Below are positions 1-7,433 of a DNA stretch of 64,000 bases, piece after piece (within the stretch, counting starts at the first letter, position 1; every line of letters begins with the position of its first letter). Origin of the DNA: JADJOM01 sp963817435. GTDB lineage: Bacteria; Gemmatimonadota; Gemmatimonadetes; Gemmatimonadales; GWC2-71-9. Location of the stretch: contig CAWFNY010000003.1 in NCBI GenBank assembly GCA_963817435.1, forward strand, positions 248,001 through 312,000, read 5' to 3'. Under the pieces are notes generated by a model, which was not told the origin of the DNA, ran no database searches, and was given only the letters and a program-made list of their open reading frames with translations. Both the position numbers and the translations under genes were made by a program.

Positions 1-1547
1 ACCGGTGCGTACAGGAAAAGTGCGGGGGCATCGGCGTTGAGGGTATCGAACGCTGTGCGCCACGCGGCCCGGGCCGTGGGCACATCGGTCGCCCCGACGG
101 CCTCCGCAAAGAGCCGGTCGAAGGCCGGACTCCTGTAGCCGCCGTAGTTGAGCACGCCAATCCCCGCCGTGGTCCACTGGTCAGCGAGCCCGCGCGGGCT
201 CGGCTCATCGAGCCACGCGCCAATGTAGCTCTCGAACTTTCCTGCCCCCAGCCGCTGCTGGAACACCGGGAAATCGACGGCCGTCACCGACACCGTCACA
301 CCAGCGAGGCGCCACTGCTCCTGGAGTGTCTGCGCAATCCGCTTCCGCCCGGCGCTCGTGGCGGGCACCAGGATGTCGAATCCGAGCAAACGCCCCGCCC
401 GCCGCCGCATTCCGTCCTCGCCACGCGGCCAGCCGGCCAGATCGAGGGTCTTTGCCGCAGCGACTGTATCGTACGGCAGCGTGGCGACACCATCATCCCA
501 TACCCACAACAGTTGGGACATCGGTCCGGGCGGTGCCTTGGCACCGGCCCCGAAGACGCCCTCGGCGATGCTCTGGCGGTCGACCGCCATGCCAAGGCCC
601 CTTCGCACCGCCCGGTCGGAGAGTGGTCCATGGTTCCCCTGCCCAAGATTGTATCCCAGGAAGCCGTAGGCGGCGGCGGGATAGCTGAAGGTCCGGAGGG
701 CGGTATCCGCTCCCACCCGCGCCACCCGTTCGGGGGCGCCGATGGACTCCATGAGATCAGCCTCGTGGGAGAGCACGAGATTGAGAGCGGCGTCGGGATC
801 GCTGGTGAACCGCCAGACCACCGTCCCGATCTTCGTCCGCTGCCCGTTGGTGGTGTCGGCGACCAGCGTCAGCGACTGTCCCCGCACCCAGCTCTGCACC
901 CGGTAGGGACCGCTGCCCACCATGTGAGCCATGGCCGAGTCGGGGCCCCAGTTCTGATGCACGACCCAGCGCCAGATGTGCGCGGGGATCACCCGCACAT
1001 GCCACGTCGCGTCGTACAACTGCTCGGCATACGCGCGGGAGAACTTCACCAGCACGGTCGAGGAGTCTTCGGCGGTGGCCGTCAGCGTTCCGGCGAGATA
1101 GGAGCGGGCCGGCGAATCGAGCACCGAGTCGGCGAAGGCGTCGAACGAGAAGACCACATCCCCGGCGGTGACCGGCTGTCCATCCTGCCACCGTGCGCCC
1201 TTGCGGAGGTGGAAGCGCAGTGTCAGGCTGTCAACCCGTTCCCAGCGCTCCGCCAGCGCGGGATGGAAGGCGGCGGGATCGATGGGCGCGCCGCCTGGTG
1301 CGAGGTTGGCGAGATGTTCGTAGACCAGGTCGCTGATATCCCGTCCCACCGTCTCGACGACCAGCGGCGGCAGCACGGATTCGGGCTCTCCCGTCGCGGC
1401 GATGACCAGTGTGTCGCAGCGGGGGCAGGGCGCCTCACGGGCGCAAGCGAATAGCGGAGCGATGAAGCCGAGCAGCAGGCCCGCCGTACGCAGACGCGCG
1501 CCCCGAGGCAACAGTCCGGACTGAAGCGGCCGCAGGAAGCCGCTCAC
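1..1547 (-). CDS. Peptide-type (SBP_bac_5) ABC transporter substrate-binding lipoprotein, 3' end outside window
   Basis: Reading the complement from a GTG at 1547 gives an uninterrupted frame that runs off the left edge, about 515 residues in view. The N-terminus has a hydrophobic stretch ending in a lipobox-like LFAC at about residue 34, so it is probably a periplasmic lipoprotein. The family pattern is clear: a region around residues 95-115 (RWQDGQPVTAGDVVFSF) matches the family's W-x-DG-x-P-x-(T/S)AxDV signature, and later GSGPYRV and a TDP/SDPDAAL-type segment follow. Family members capture oligopeptides, nickel or other small solutes for an ABC importer; the ligand cannot be told from sequence. 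The GTG overlaps the stop of the DinB gene as GTGA, so translation is probably coupled. No permease or ATPase partner is in view on this side. Confidence 0.85.
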   Translation of the reverse strand, partial: MSGFLRPLQSGLLPRGARLRTAGLLLGFIAPLFACAREAPCPRCDTLVIAATGEPESVLPPLVVETVGRDISDLVYEHLANLAPGGAPIDPAAFHPALAERWERVDSLTLRFHLRKGARWQDGQPVTAGDVVFSFDAFADSVLDSPARSYLAGTLTATAEDSSTVLVKFSRAYAEQLYDATWHVRVIPAHIWRWVVHQNWGPDSAMAHMVGSGPYRVQSWVRGQSLTLVADTTNGQRTKIGTVVWRFTSDPDAALNLVLSHEADLMESIGAPERVARVGADTALRTFSYPAAAYGFLGYNLGQGNHGPLSDRAVRRGLGMAVDRQSIAEGVFGAGAKAPPGPMSQLLWVWDDGVATLPYDTVAAAKTLDLAGWPRGEDGMRRRAGRLLGFDILVPATSAGRKRIAQTLQEQWRLAGVTVSVTAVDFPVFQQRLGAGKFESYIGAWLDEPSPRGLADQWTTAGIGVLNYGGYRSPAFDRLFAEAVGATDVPTARAAWRTAFDTLNADAPALFLYAP

Positions 1548-2062
1548 CCGACGTACCGCTCCCCCAGCACCCGGATATGGTGCGCCTCGTGGCCCGCGAT
1601 GGTCCATGCCAGCGCGCGCACAGTGATCTCCTTGCCATTCGCCGGGCCGCGCCGCACCATCGCTTCGGCCGGCAGCCCGCGCAGCAGGGCCAGCGTAGCG
1701 TCCCGGACGGCCGCAAATTCGGCGGCGACATCGGCGAGGCTCCGGCGCTCGAACTCGCCGGCGGGGACATAGGTGTTCTCATCAAAACCGGAGAGTGGCG
1801 TCAGATCGGCGCGGGCGAAGCGCAGCAGCCGGTAAGCGAAGATCCGTTCGGCATCGCTCAGGTGCCCGACGACTTCCCGGAAGCTCCACTTCCCCTCGGC
1901 GTACCTGTAACCGGCACGGCTTTCGGGAACGGCCGCGAGGAAGCGGCCGGTGGACTCGCGCTGGGCCTTGAGCACCGGCATGGCATCACTGCCGCTCACG
2001 GCATTGATGTAGGTGGCGTAGTGAGGCGCGAACTCACCGGCTTCGGGTCGGGTGATCACCAT
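1544..2062 (-). CDS. DinB-family (four-helix, putative metal-dependent) protein
   Basis: 172 residues, the usual size for the DinB/YfiT superfamily. Histidines expected to form the family's metal triad are present: one in the middle (VGHLSDAERI, about residue 67) and a pair near the C-terminus (AGHEAHHIRVL, about residues 155-165). Members are four-helix bundles; some are metal-dependent thiol (bacillithiol or mycothiol) S-transferases and many are uncharacterised, so no reaction is assigned. The ATG at 2062 follows GAGGAA closely; the next codon, GTG at 2059, would be better spaced. The gene is the first of a two-gene unit whose second member, a substrate-binding protein, begins inside its stop codon. 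Confidence 0.85.
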   Translation of the reverse strand: MVITRPEAGEFAPHYATYINAVSGSDAMPVLKAQRESTGRFLAAVPESRAGYRYAEGKWSFREVVGHLSDAERIFAYRLLRFARADLTPLSGFDENTYVPAGEFERRSLADVAAEFAAVRDATLALLRGLPAEAMVRRGPANGKEITVRALAWTIAGHEAHHIRVLGERYVG

Positions 2063-2369
2063 GGTTCCTCGCAGATGTACTCATTTCGATCGAACGGCGC
2101 ACCATAGATGATGAGTGACGAGGAATGTATGGGACCCGGAGGCGCATCGCGAGAGACCACCTGGCACTCCACGGACGGTCACGAGCGGAACGTTTCGTGG
2201 CAACTGGATCACTATGTATAGTTTCGAGACGGATCTGCCAACTCCGTAAACTGGCATTAACAACAATTGCTATAAAGAGTTACGTTGAATGGCACGGACG
2301 GGCACCGCGCTTGCTTTTACAGTGCGGCGGAAGCAGCAGCGATGCACTCAACCCGTTCAGGAGATCACG
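2063..2369. other. Divergent intergenic region, no gene seen
   Basis: 307 bases between the DinB gene (minus) and a lipoprotein gene (plus). It is more A+T-rich than its surroundings, especially about 2205-2285, and includes a TATAAA at 2271-2276 that could serve as a -10 element for the lipoprotein gene. A short open frame in phase with the lipoprotein begins at 2289, but it has no ribosome site and precedes the signal peptide, so I read it as leader. No RNA gene or strong hairpin was recognised. Confidence 0.5.
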
Positions 2370-3143
2370 ATGTCCGCGTCCAAGTATGCCTACACCGCCC
2401 TCGCCGCGGTCGCTTTCCTGGCGGCCTGCAGCAGCACCAGTGGCCCCAGCAGCACCGGCCGCACCGTGGCCTTTCAGCTCGCGACCAAGCAGGGAACTCC
2501 GGCCGCCATCCGCGGCGCCGCGCTCGCGGGGCAGGAGACCATTGTCGCCGGCAGCGACACCATCGTGGTGACCGGCGTTCAGCTGGTGCTGCGCAAGATC
2601 GAACTCGAGCGCTCGGTGCCGTCGGCGGCCTGCGACAGCCTTGCCCCCACCACCGATGACTGCGAGGAGATGAAGGCTGGTCCTGTGCTGCTCGACCTGC
2701 CGCTCGGCGCCGGCGCGCAGCGCACCTTCAACGTCGCGATCGACACCGGTTCGTACAGCAAGATCAAGTTCGAAATCCACCGGCCGAGCGCCAGCGACGA
2801 TCCCGCCTTCCTGGCGGCGAACCCCTCGTTCGATGGCGTGAGCGTTCGGATGACCGGCACCTATAACGGCGTCGCCTTCACCTACACCTCCGATCTCGAC
2901 GTCGAGCAGGAGCACACCTTCGTGCCGCCGATCACGGTCACCGATGCAGCTGGCGCGAACCTGACGCTGTTCGTCGACCTGAACACCTGGTTCCTCAACC
3001 AGGGCGCGACCGGCCTGATCGACCCGGCCACGGCCATCAAGGGCCAGCCCAACGAAGGCGAGGTCAAGAGCAACATCGAGGCTTCGCTCAACGCCTTCGA
3101 GGACGACAACCACGACGGCCACGACGACCACAGCGCGAGCTGA
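2370..3143 (+). CDS. DUF4382-like lipoprotein with Asp/His-rich C-terminal tail (paralogue 1)
   Basis: 257 residues. The start at 2370 is chosen because CAGGAG lies about 7 nt upstream and the protein then begins with a signal peptide ending in a lipobox (LAACSS, Cys about residue 18). The body contains the repeated pattern VTGVQLVLRKIELER, LLDLPLGAGAQRTF, DTGSYSKIKFEIH and TYNGVAFTYTSDLDVEQ, which resembles the DUF4382 group of beta-rich lipoproteins; function unknown. The last 15 residues are almost all Asp, His, Asn and Glu, a plausible metal-binding tail. A clear paralogue follows at 4335 with the same motif order and tail type. A cation efflux transporter lies between them, so a periplasmic metal-handling role is conceivable but unproven. 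Confidence 0.8.
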   Translation: MSASKYAYTALAAVAFLAACSSTSGPSSTGRTVAFQLATKQGTPAAIRGAALAGQETIVAGSDTIVVTGVQLVLRKIELERSVPSAACDSLAPTTDDCEEMKAGPVLLDLPLGAGAQRTFNVAIDTGSYSKIKFEIHRPSASDDPAFLAANPSFDGVSVRMTGTYNGVAFTYTSDLDVEQEHTFVPPITVTDAAGANLTLFVDLNTWFLNQGATGLIDPATAIKGQPNEGEVKSNIEASLNAFEDDNHDGHDDHSAS

Positions 3144-3184
3144 ACCGCGCCCCCGCACCACCAACGTCTCCGCACCAATCCAAG

Positions 3185-3211
3185 GGTCTCTCCGGCGCTG
3201 CCGGGGGGACC
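3185..3211 (+). terminator. GC-rich hairpin after lipoprotein 1
   Basis: A 12-bp stem (3185-3196 pairs with 3200-3211, including two G-T pairs) with a 3-nt loop, about 40 nt after the lipoprotein stop. No T tract follows, only TCTTGG. It fits a terminator or mRNA 3' stabiliser. Confidence 0.5.
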
Positions 3212-3285
3212 TCTTGGCTTCCCGGGGTGAGCAACCAGGTCCCCTTCGTCCCCCCACACGCAGTGCGCGGGCGTCCCGCGAGCCC

Positions 3286-3291
3286 TATCTT
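3286..3291 (+). promoter_or_regulatory. -10 box TATCTT for leaderless CDF gene
   Basis: TATCTT ends 7 nt before the ATG at 3299, and no Shine-Dalgarno sequence can fit. Transcription would start at or next to the start codon. Confidence 0.6.
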
Positions 3292-3298
3292 ACGGGCC

Positions 3299-4174
3299 AT
3301 GAAAACCCCCGCGCGCCGCGGCATCCAGTCTGCGCAGGTTGGCCTGCTCGTCAACACGCTGCTGGCGATCATCAAGCTGTTCGCGGGTGTGCTGGGGAAC
3401 GCCTACGCGCTGATCGCCGACGCCGTGGAATCCTCCGCCGACATCTTCTCCTCGCTGATCGTCTGGGGCGGACTCCGGATCGCGTCCAAGCAGGCCGACG
3501 ACGAATACCCTTTCGGCTACGGCAAGGCCGAACCGCTGGCGGCGGCGGTCGTCTCCCTGATGCTCATCGGCGCCGCCGCCGGCATCGCGGTGGAAGCCAT
3601 CCGGGAGATCCACCAGCCGCACCACACTCCCGCGCCATTCACGCTCGCGGTCCTCGTCGGCGTCATTCTCGTCAAAGAGGTGCTGTTCCGCCGCGTGAGC
3701 GCGGTCGGCAGGGAGGTATCGAGCACGGCGGTCAAGGCCGATGCCTGGCATCATCGCAGCGATGCCATCACCTCCACCGCCGCGTTCATCGGCATCAGCA
3801 TCGCGCTCATCGGCGGGCCGGGATGGGAATCCGCCGATGACTGGGCGGCGCTGGTTGCCTCGGGGGTCATCGTCATCAACGCCATCCTGCTCATCCGCCC
3901 CGCCATCGACGACCTCATGGACCGGAGCCCGGGCGCGCATCTCATCGAGCGGATCAGCGCCGCCGCCACCGCAACACCGGACGTGCGCTTCATCGAAAAG
4001 CTCAAGGTTCGCAAGGTCGGATTCGGCTACTACGTGGACCTCCACGTGCAGGCCGAACCGATGATGACGCTACGCGAAGCCCACAACCTGAGCGGCCGGG
4101 TGAAGTCAGCGATCCGCAGCGCGGTACCCGAGGTGGCGGGGGTCCTGATTCACATGGAGCCGCATGAGGTGTAA
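3299..4174 (+). CDS. Cation diffusion facilitator (CDF) family metal exporter
   Basis: 291 residues with the CDF fold: several membrane helices in the first 200 residues, then a cytoplasmic C-terminal domain. Metal-site residues are visible: ALIADAVESSAD in helix 2 (family pattern HxxxD, here DxxxS/D) and HHRSDAITS in helix 5 (HxxxD). The C-terminal domain has VDLHVQAEP and ends with HMEPHEV, both typical. CDF proteins exchange protons for Zn, Fe, Co, Mn or Cd ions and usually export them from the cytoplasm. In-frame codons from 3227 are excluded because the family N-terminus begins at 3299, directly after a TATCTT box. The gene is sandwiched between two paralogous Asp/His-tailed lipoproteins. 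Confidence 0.92.
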   Translation: MKTPARRGIQSAQVGLLVNTLLAIIKLFAGVLGNAYALIADAVESSADIFSSLIVWGGLRIASKQADDEYPFGYGKAEPLAAAVVSLMLIGAAAGIAVEAIREIHQPHHTPAPFTLAVLVGVILVKEVLFRRVSAVGREVSSTAVKADAWHHRSDAITSTAAFIGISIALIGGPGWESADDWAALVASGVIVINAILLIRPAIDDLMDRSPGAHLIERISAAATATPDVRFIEKLKVRKVGFGYYVDLHVQAEPMMTLREAHNLSGRVKSAIRSAVPEVAGVLIHMEPHEV

Positions 4175-4193
4175 CATTCCGATGCAGATTGAT

Positions 4194-4221
4194 CGTTTCG
4201 ATGGAGGCGAAACGCCTCCGT
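4194..4221 (+). terminator. Hairpin pair after the CDF gene; two mutually exclusive stems
   Basis: GGAGGCG (4203-4209) pairs perfectly with CGCCTCC (4213-4219) around an AAA loop, a likely terminator of the CDF transcript. CGTTTCG (4194-4200) can instead pair with CGAAACG (4208-4214). The two stems share bases and exclude one another, as in attenuators. Confidence 0.45.
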
Positions 4222-4334
4222 AGGAACTCCAACCTATTTGTTCACAACCGTTTGCGACTCCGGCATGGCGGGCATTTCGATTGCTCTTCAACGGGTCAGA
4301 GCAGTTGAACACCCGACCCCTCCCGGAGGATGAA

Positions 4335-5210
4335 ATGATCTCGAAGACCGCGCGCCGACTGGCGCTGACATCTCTTGCCGGCATCCTGGCGGCCTGCAGT
4401 GGCAGTGGGACGGCGCCGAGCGCCAGGAGCCAGGTGACCTTCAGCCTGTCGAGCAAGGCGCTCGGCGCGTCACCTTCGCACGCCGCGTTCCTCTCCGACA
4501 CCATCAGTGGTGGCGGCTCGACGGTGGTGCTGGACTCGGTGCAGCTCGTGCTCCGCGACCTCCGCTTCAAGCGGGCCGAGGATAGTTCCTGCCCGGACGA
4601 CGGCGGTTCTTCTTCCGCCAGCATGAATGGTGGCGGAAGCGACAGCACCGGGAGCGAAGGCTCCGGGCACGAGGGCGACGACAACGGCGCCGACGGCCAC
4701 CAGGACGCCTGCGAGTCGTTCAACGCCGGTCCGTTCCTGCTCGATGTGCCGCTCGGCGGCGGTGTGGATCGCGCCTTCGCCGTCACCGTGGATACCGGCA
4801 CGTACGACCAGCTGCGCATCAAGATCCACAAGCCGCGTGGCGACAGCGCCGACGCAAAGGATGCCGCGTTCCTCGCCGCGCATCCCGAGTTCGACGGGGT
4901 GAGCATTCGGGCGGTGGGCAGCTACAACGGGACGCCGTTCGTCTTCACGACCGACCTGAATGTCGAACAGCATATCCGGCTGATCCCGCCCATCACGGTC
5001 GCGGATTCGGCGACCAACGTGGACGTGACGATCAAGGTGGACGTCTCCAACTGGTTCTCGGACGGCGCCGGCGGCCTGGTGGATCCGGCGACCGGCATCA
5101 AGGGCGGTGCGAACGACAGCCTGGTGCGCAACAACATCGAGGCCTCGTTCCACGCGTTCCACGACGGGAATCACGACGGGCATAACGACGAAGGCAGCGA
5201 CGACAACTAG
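4335..5210 (+). CDS. DUF4382-like lipoprotein with Asp/His-rich insert and tail (paralogue 2)
   Basis: 291 residues from the ATG at 4335, which has GGAGGA 4 nt upstream; the in-frame ATG at 4281 has no such site. The signal peptide ends in a lipobox (LAACSG). Motif order copies the gene at 2370: VVLDSVQLVLRDLRFKR, FLLDVPLGGGVDRAF, DTGTYDQLRIKIH, SYNGTPFVFTTDLNVEQ and GLVDPATGIKGG. It differs by an inserted Gly/Ser/Asp/His-rich loop of about 45 residues near residues 75-120, and its last 17 residues are again mostly Asp, His, Asn and Gly. Function unknown. The two lipoproteins probably arose by duplication around, or with, the CDF gene. Confidence 0.8.
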   Translation: MISKTARRLALTSLAGILAACSGSGTAPSARSQVTFSLSSKALGASPSHAAFLSDTISGGGSTVVLDSVQLVLRDLRFKRAEDSSCPDDGGSSSASMNGGGSDSTGSEGSGHEGDDNGADGHQDACESFNAGPFLLDVPLGGGVDRAFAVTVDTGTYDQLRIKIHKPRGDSADAKDAAFLAAHPEFDGVSIRAVGSYNGTPFVFTTDLNVEQHIRLIPPITVADSATNVDVTIKVDVSNWFSDGAGGLVDPATGIKGGANDSLVRNNIEASFHAFHDGNHDGHNDEGSDDN

Positions 5211-5221
5211 CGGGTGCGGCA

Positions 5222-5271
5222 GGGCCGATGCGTATGGGCGGCTCTGATGGCCGCCCATACGCATACGGCCC
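5222..5271. terminator. Long inverted repeat (21-bp stem) after lipoprotein 2
   Basis: Bases 5222-5242 pair with 5250-5271 around a 7-nt loop, with one bulged A. It is the longest hairpin in the window and starts 11 nt after the lipoprotein stop, so it is a likely terminator. Two ATG codons in frame with the next gene (5228 and 5234) sit inside its left arm. Confidence 0.65.
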
Positions 5272-5284
5272 AAGGAGCAGCGAC

Positions 5285-6628
5285 CTGAGCGAAACGACCT
5301 GGAAGATCGCCATCGTGCGACTCTCGGACAGCTTCCGGACTACGATCGCCGAACTCGCGGGCGATCTCGGCGCCGGTTTCCACGAGTGGAAGCCCGGTGA
5401 GGGCGAAGCCCCGGCCGGTGGCGCAACCTGCGCCCTGATCCTCGCGGGGGGCGCCGAGGGCCAGGCGCTGGATCTGCTGGGGACCCTGCCCTCCGGACTG
5501 ACGCGCTACGTCATCGGCGCATCCCCGGACCACCGGGTCGCGGCGGCGGTGATTCAGCGGGGAGCGCGCGACTACTTCGCGCTGCCGGAGGATCTGGACC
5601 TGCTGCGCCGGTCGCTGCAGCGGGAGCGGGATGAAGCCGCGGGCAAGGCGAACGCCGTGGTCTTCGCCGCCGATGAACGCCGGCTTTCCGGGTTCGATGC
5701 GATCGTCGGACAGAGTGTGGCGCTCAAGCGGTCGCTCGATCAGGCGCGCCGGGTGGCCCAGCACCGCGACGTGACGGTGCTCATCGGTGGCGAGACCGGC
5801 ACCGGCAAGGAACTGCTCGCGCGGGCCCTGCACTACGACAGCCCCCGGGCCGCGGCGCCGTTCGTCGAGATCAACTGCGCCGCGATTCCGGCGAACCTGC
5901 TCGAGAGCGAGCTGTTCGGCCATGAAAAGGGCTCCTTTACCGGAGCCACCGGCGCCAAGCCAGGTCTGATGGAGCTGGCCCACGGCGGCACGATCTTCCT
6001 CGACGAGATCGGAAGCCTGCCGCTCGATCTGCAGCCCAAGCTGCTGCGCGCGCTGGAGAGCCGCGAGATCCGGCGGGTTGGCGGACAGACGACGCGCAAG
6101 GTGGATGTCCGGGTCATCGGGGCCACGCACATGGATCTCGGCGCCGCCGTCAGCCGCGGCGAATTCCGCGAGGATCTGTACTACCGGCTGAATGTGGTGG
6201 CGCTGGTGCTGCCGCCGCTCAGGGACCGCGGGGAGGACATCGAGATTCTGGCGGAGACGTTCGCGACGCGGCTCTCGACGCAATACGGCCTGCCGGTGCC
6301 GGCGCTCAGCCCCGAGGTGCGGGCCGCGCTTCGGGCGCATAGCTGGCCCGGGAATGTGCGCGAACTGCGGAACGCGATCGAGCGGGCGCTGGTGCTGAGC
6401 GCCCCCGGGACGATCGAAGTGGCGGAGCTGCCGACGGCGCGGCTCACGGCCGAGCCTTCCCGCGACGGCGTGCTGCCGTTCCCGGCGACGCTGAAAGCGA
6501 TCACCCAGTCAGCGTCCCAGGCGATGCTCGAGCTGGTGAACGGCAACAAGAGTGAAGCGGCACGGCGGCTCGGGATCTCCCGGCCCCGGCTGCAGCGGAT
6601 CCTGGATGGGCAGGGGGACGACGAATAG
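5285..6628 (+). CDS. Sigma-54-dependent transcriptional activator (NtrC family) with degenerate receiver domain
   Basis: Order: an N-terminal receiver-like domain of about 115 residues, an AAA+ sigma-54 interaction domain, and a C-terminal Fis-type helix-turn-helix. Visible motifs are Walker A GETGTGKE (about nt 5789-5812), the sigma-54 contact loop GSFTGA, Walker B GTIFLDEIG, the arginine-rich REDLYYRLNV segment, WPGNVRELRN, and the DNA-binding helix GNKSEAARRLGISRPRLQ. The N-terminal part lacks the phosphoacceptor Asp expected after strand 3 (it reads CALILAGGAEG), so phosphorylation control seems lost. I place the start at CTG 5285 because AAGGAG lies exactly 7 nt upstream; ATGs at 5228 and 5234 are possible but lie in a terminator stem and lack a ribosome site. 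No partner kinase is adjacent. Confidence 0.88.
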   Translation: MSETTWKIAIVRLSDSFRTTIAELAGDLGAGFHEWKPGEGEAPAGGATCALILAGGAEGQALDLLGTLPSGLTRYVIGASPDHRVAAAVIQRGARDYFALPEDLDLLRRSLQRERDEAAGKANAVVFAADERRLSGFDAIVGQSVALKRSLDQARRVAQHRDVTVLIGGETGTGKELLARALHYDSPRAAAPFVEINCAAIPANLLESELFGHEKGSFTGATGAKPGLMELAHGGTIFLDEIGSLPLDLQPKLLRALESREIRRVGGQTTRKVDVRVIGATHMDLGAAVSRGEFREDLYYRLNVVALVLPPLRDRGEDIEILAETFATRLSTQYGLPVPALSPEVRAALRAHSWPGNVRELRNAIERALVLSAPGTIEVAELPTARLTAEPSRDGVLPFPATLKAITQSASQAMLELVNGNKSEAARRLGISRPRLQRILDGQGDDE

Positions 6629-6761
6629 GCGTAGAATCGACCGTCCCCGGTCGACCCGTGTGAGCGGCAGGACGGGCAGCAGGAATTTTTCGCGGCGGCC
6701 AGGGTGGCCGCCCGGCTATGCGGGCGCACCCCTCGGTCGCCCCCTGAAAAGGAATGGAACC

Positions 6762-7376
6762 ATGAAGCGCATCTCCCCCTCGCTCATCCTCGCCGCGGCG
6801 ATCATCGCGGGGGCGGCTGCCTGCTCGGATTCGACCGGCGGCGGCCAGGTGAGCAAGCCGCCCTCGGCGCTCAACTACGTCCATCTCGCCGTGACGACTG
6901 CGCAGCCCTGCGCCGACAGCGTCGGGGCCTGGTTCCACAAGAGCACGAACGGGAGCGATGAAGAGCTGGCGCTCGAGTTCCCCAAGGCGGGCGCACCCGC
7001 CGACTGCAGCGGCGAAACGGAGGACTTCATCCGGCTCAAGCTGGATCGGCAGGCGCTTGCGTCGCTGCCCAACGGCACGCCGATCGTCAACGGGGACTCG
7101 ACCTTCATCAGCATCGTCTGGGCGCATGGGGACAGCGTGTTGTTCCACCTTCTGCCCACGGGCCTGGTCTTCGACCCCGCGCACAAGGCGGAACTGAAGA
7201 TCAGCTTCGGCGAGACGGATGAAGTCAGCGACTCGACGATCGTGAACCAGCTCGCCATCTGGCGTCAGGCGCTGCCGACCGACGACTTCGTGAAGCTCTC
7301 GACGACCAGGCTGGATGTCGAGCAGGAACTTGAAGTGAAGCTGAACGGCTTCAGCCGTTACGCGATCGCCTACTGA
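6762..7376 (+). CDS. Lipoprotein of unknown function
   Basis: 204 residues; ATG at 6762 preceded by AAAAGGAA. The signal peptide ends in a lipobox (GAAACSD, Cys about residue 21). The mature part has two cysteines (QPCADS, ADCSGE), a segment reading FIRLKLDRQALASLPNGTPI, and ends TRLDVEQELEVKLNGFSRYAIAY. I do not recognise a family. It follows the sigma-54 activator and precedes a TPR gene in the same direction. The in-frame upstream codons from 6552 overlap the activator and precede the signal peptide, so they are excluded. Confidence 0.75.
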   Translation: MKRISPSLILAAAIIAGAAACSDSTGGGQVSKPPSALNYVHLAVTTAQPCADSVGAWFHKSTNGSDEELALEFPKAGAPADCSGETEDFIRLKLDRQALASLPNGTPIVNGDSTFISIVWAHGDSVLFHLLPTGLVFDPAHKAELKISFGETDEVSDSTIVNQLAIWRQALPTDDFVKLSTTRLDVEQELEVKLNGFSRYAIAY

Positions 7377-7382
7377 CCGCGC

Positions 7383-7399
7383 GCGACCCTCGGGGTCGC
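7383..7399 (+). terminator. Short hairpin after lipoprotein
   Basis: GCGACCC (7383-7389) pairs with GGGTCGC (7393-7399) around TCG, 6 nt after the stop codon. It is compact with no T run, so a weak terminator candidate. Confidence 0.4.
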
Positions 7400-7433
7400 C
7401 GCTGGAGACGAAGCCCAGTCACCTGATGATGCC

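Noticed and set aside
513..1454. A long plus-strand frame opposite the binding-protein gene
   Set aside because: It is antisense, has no family features, and mirrors the codon bias of the real gene in GC-rich DNA. The same applies to other long antisense frames across the window.
5228..5284. ATG starts of the sigma-54 activator
   Set aside because: They lie in a terminator stem with no ribosome site; kept only as an alternative.
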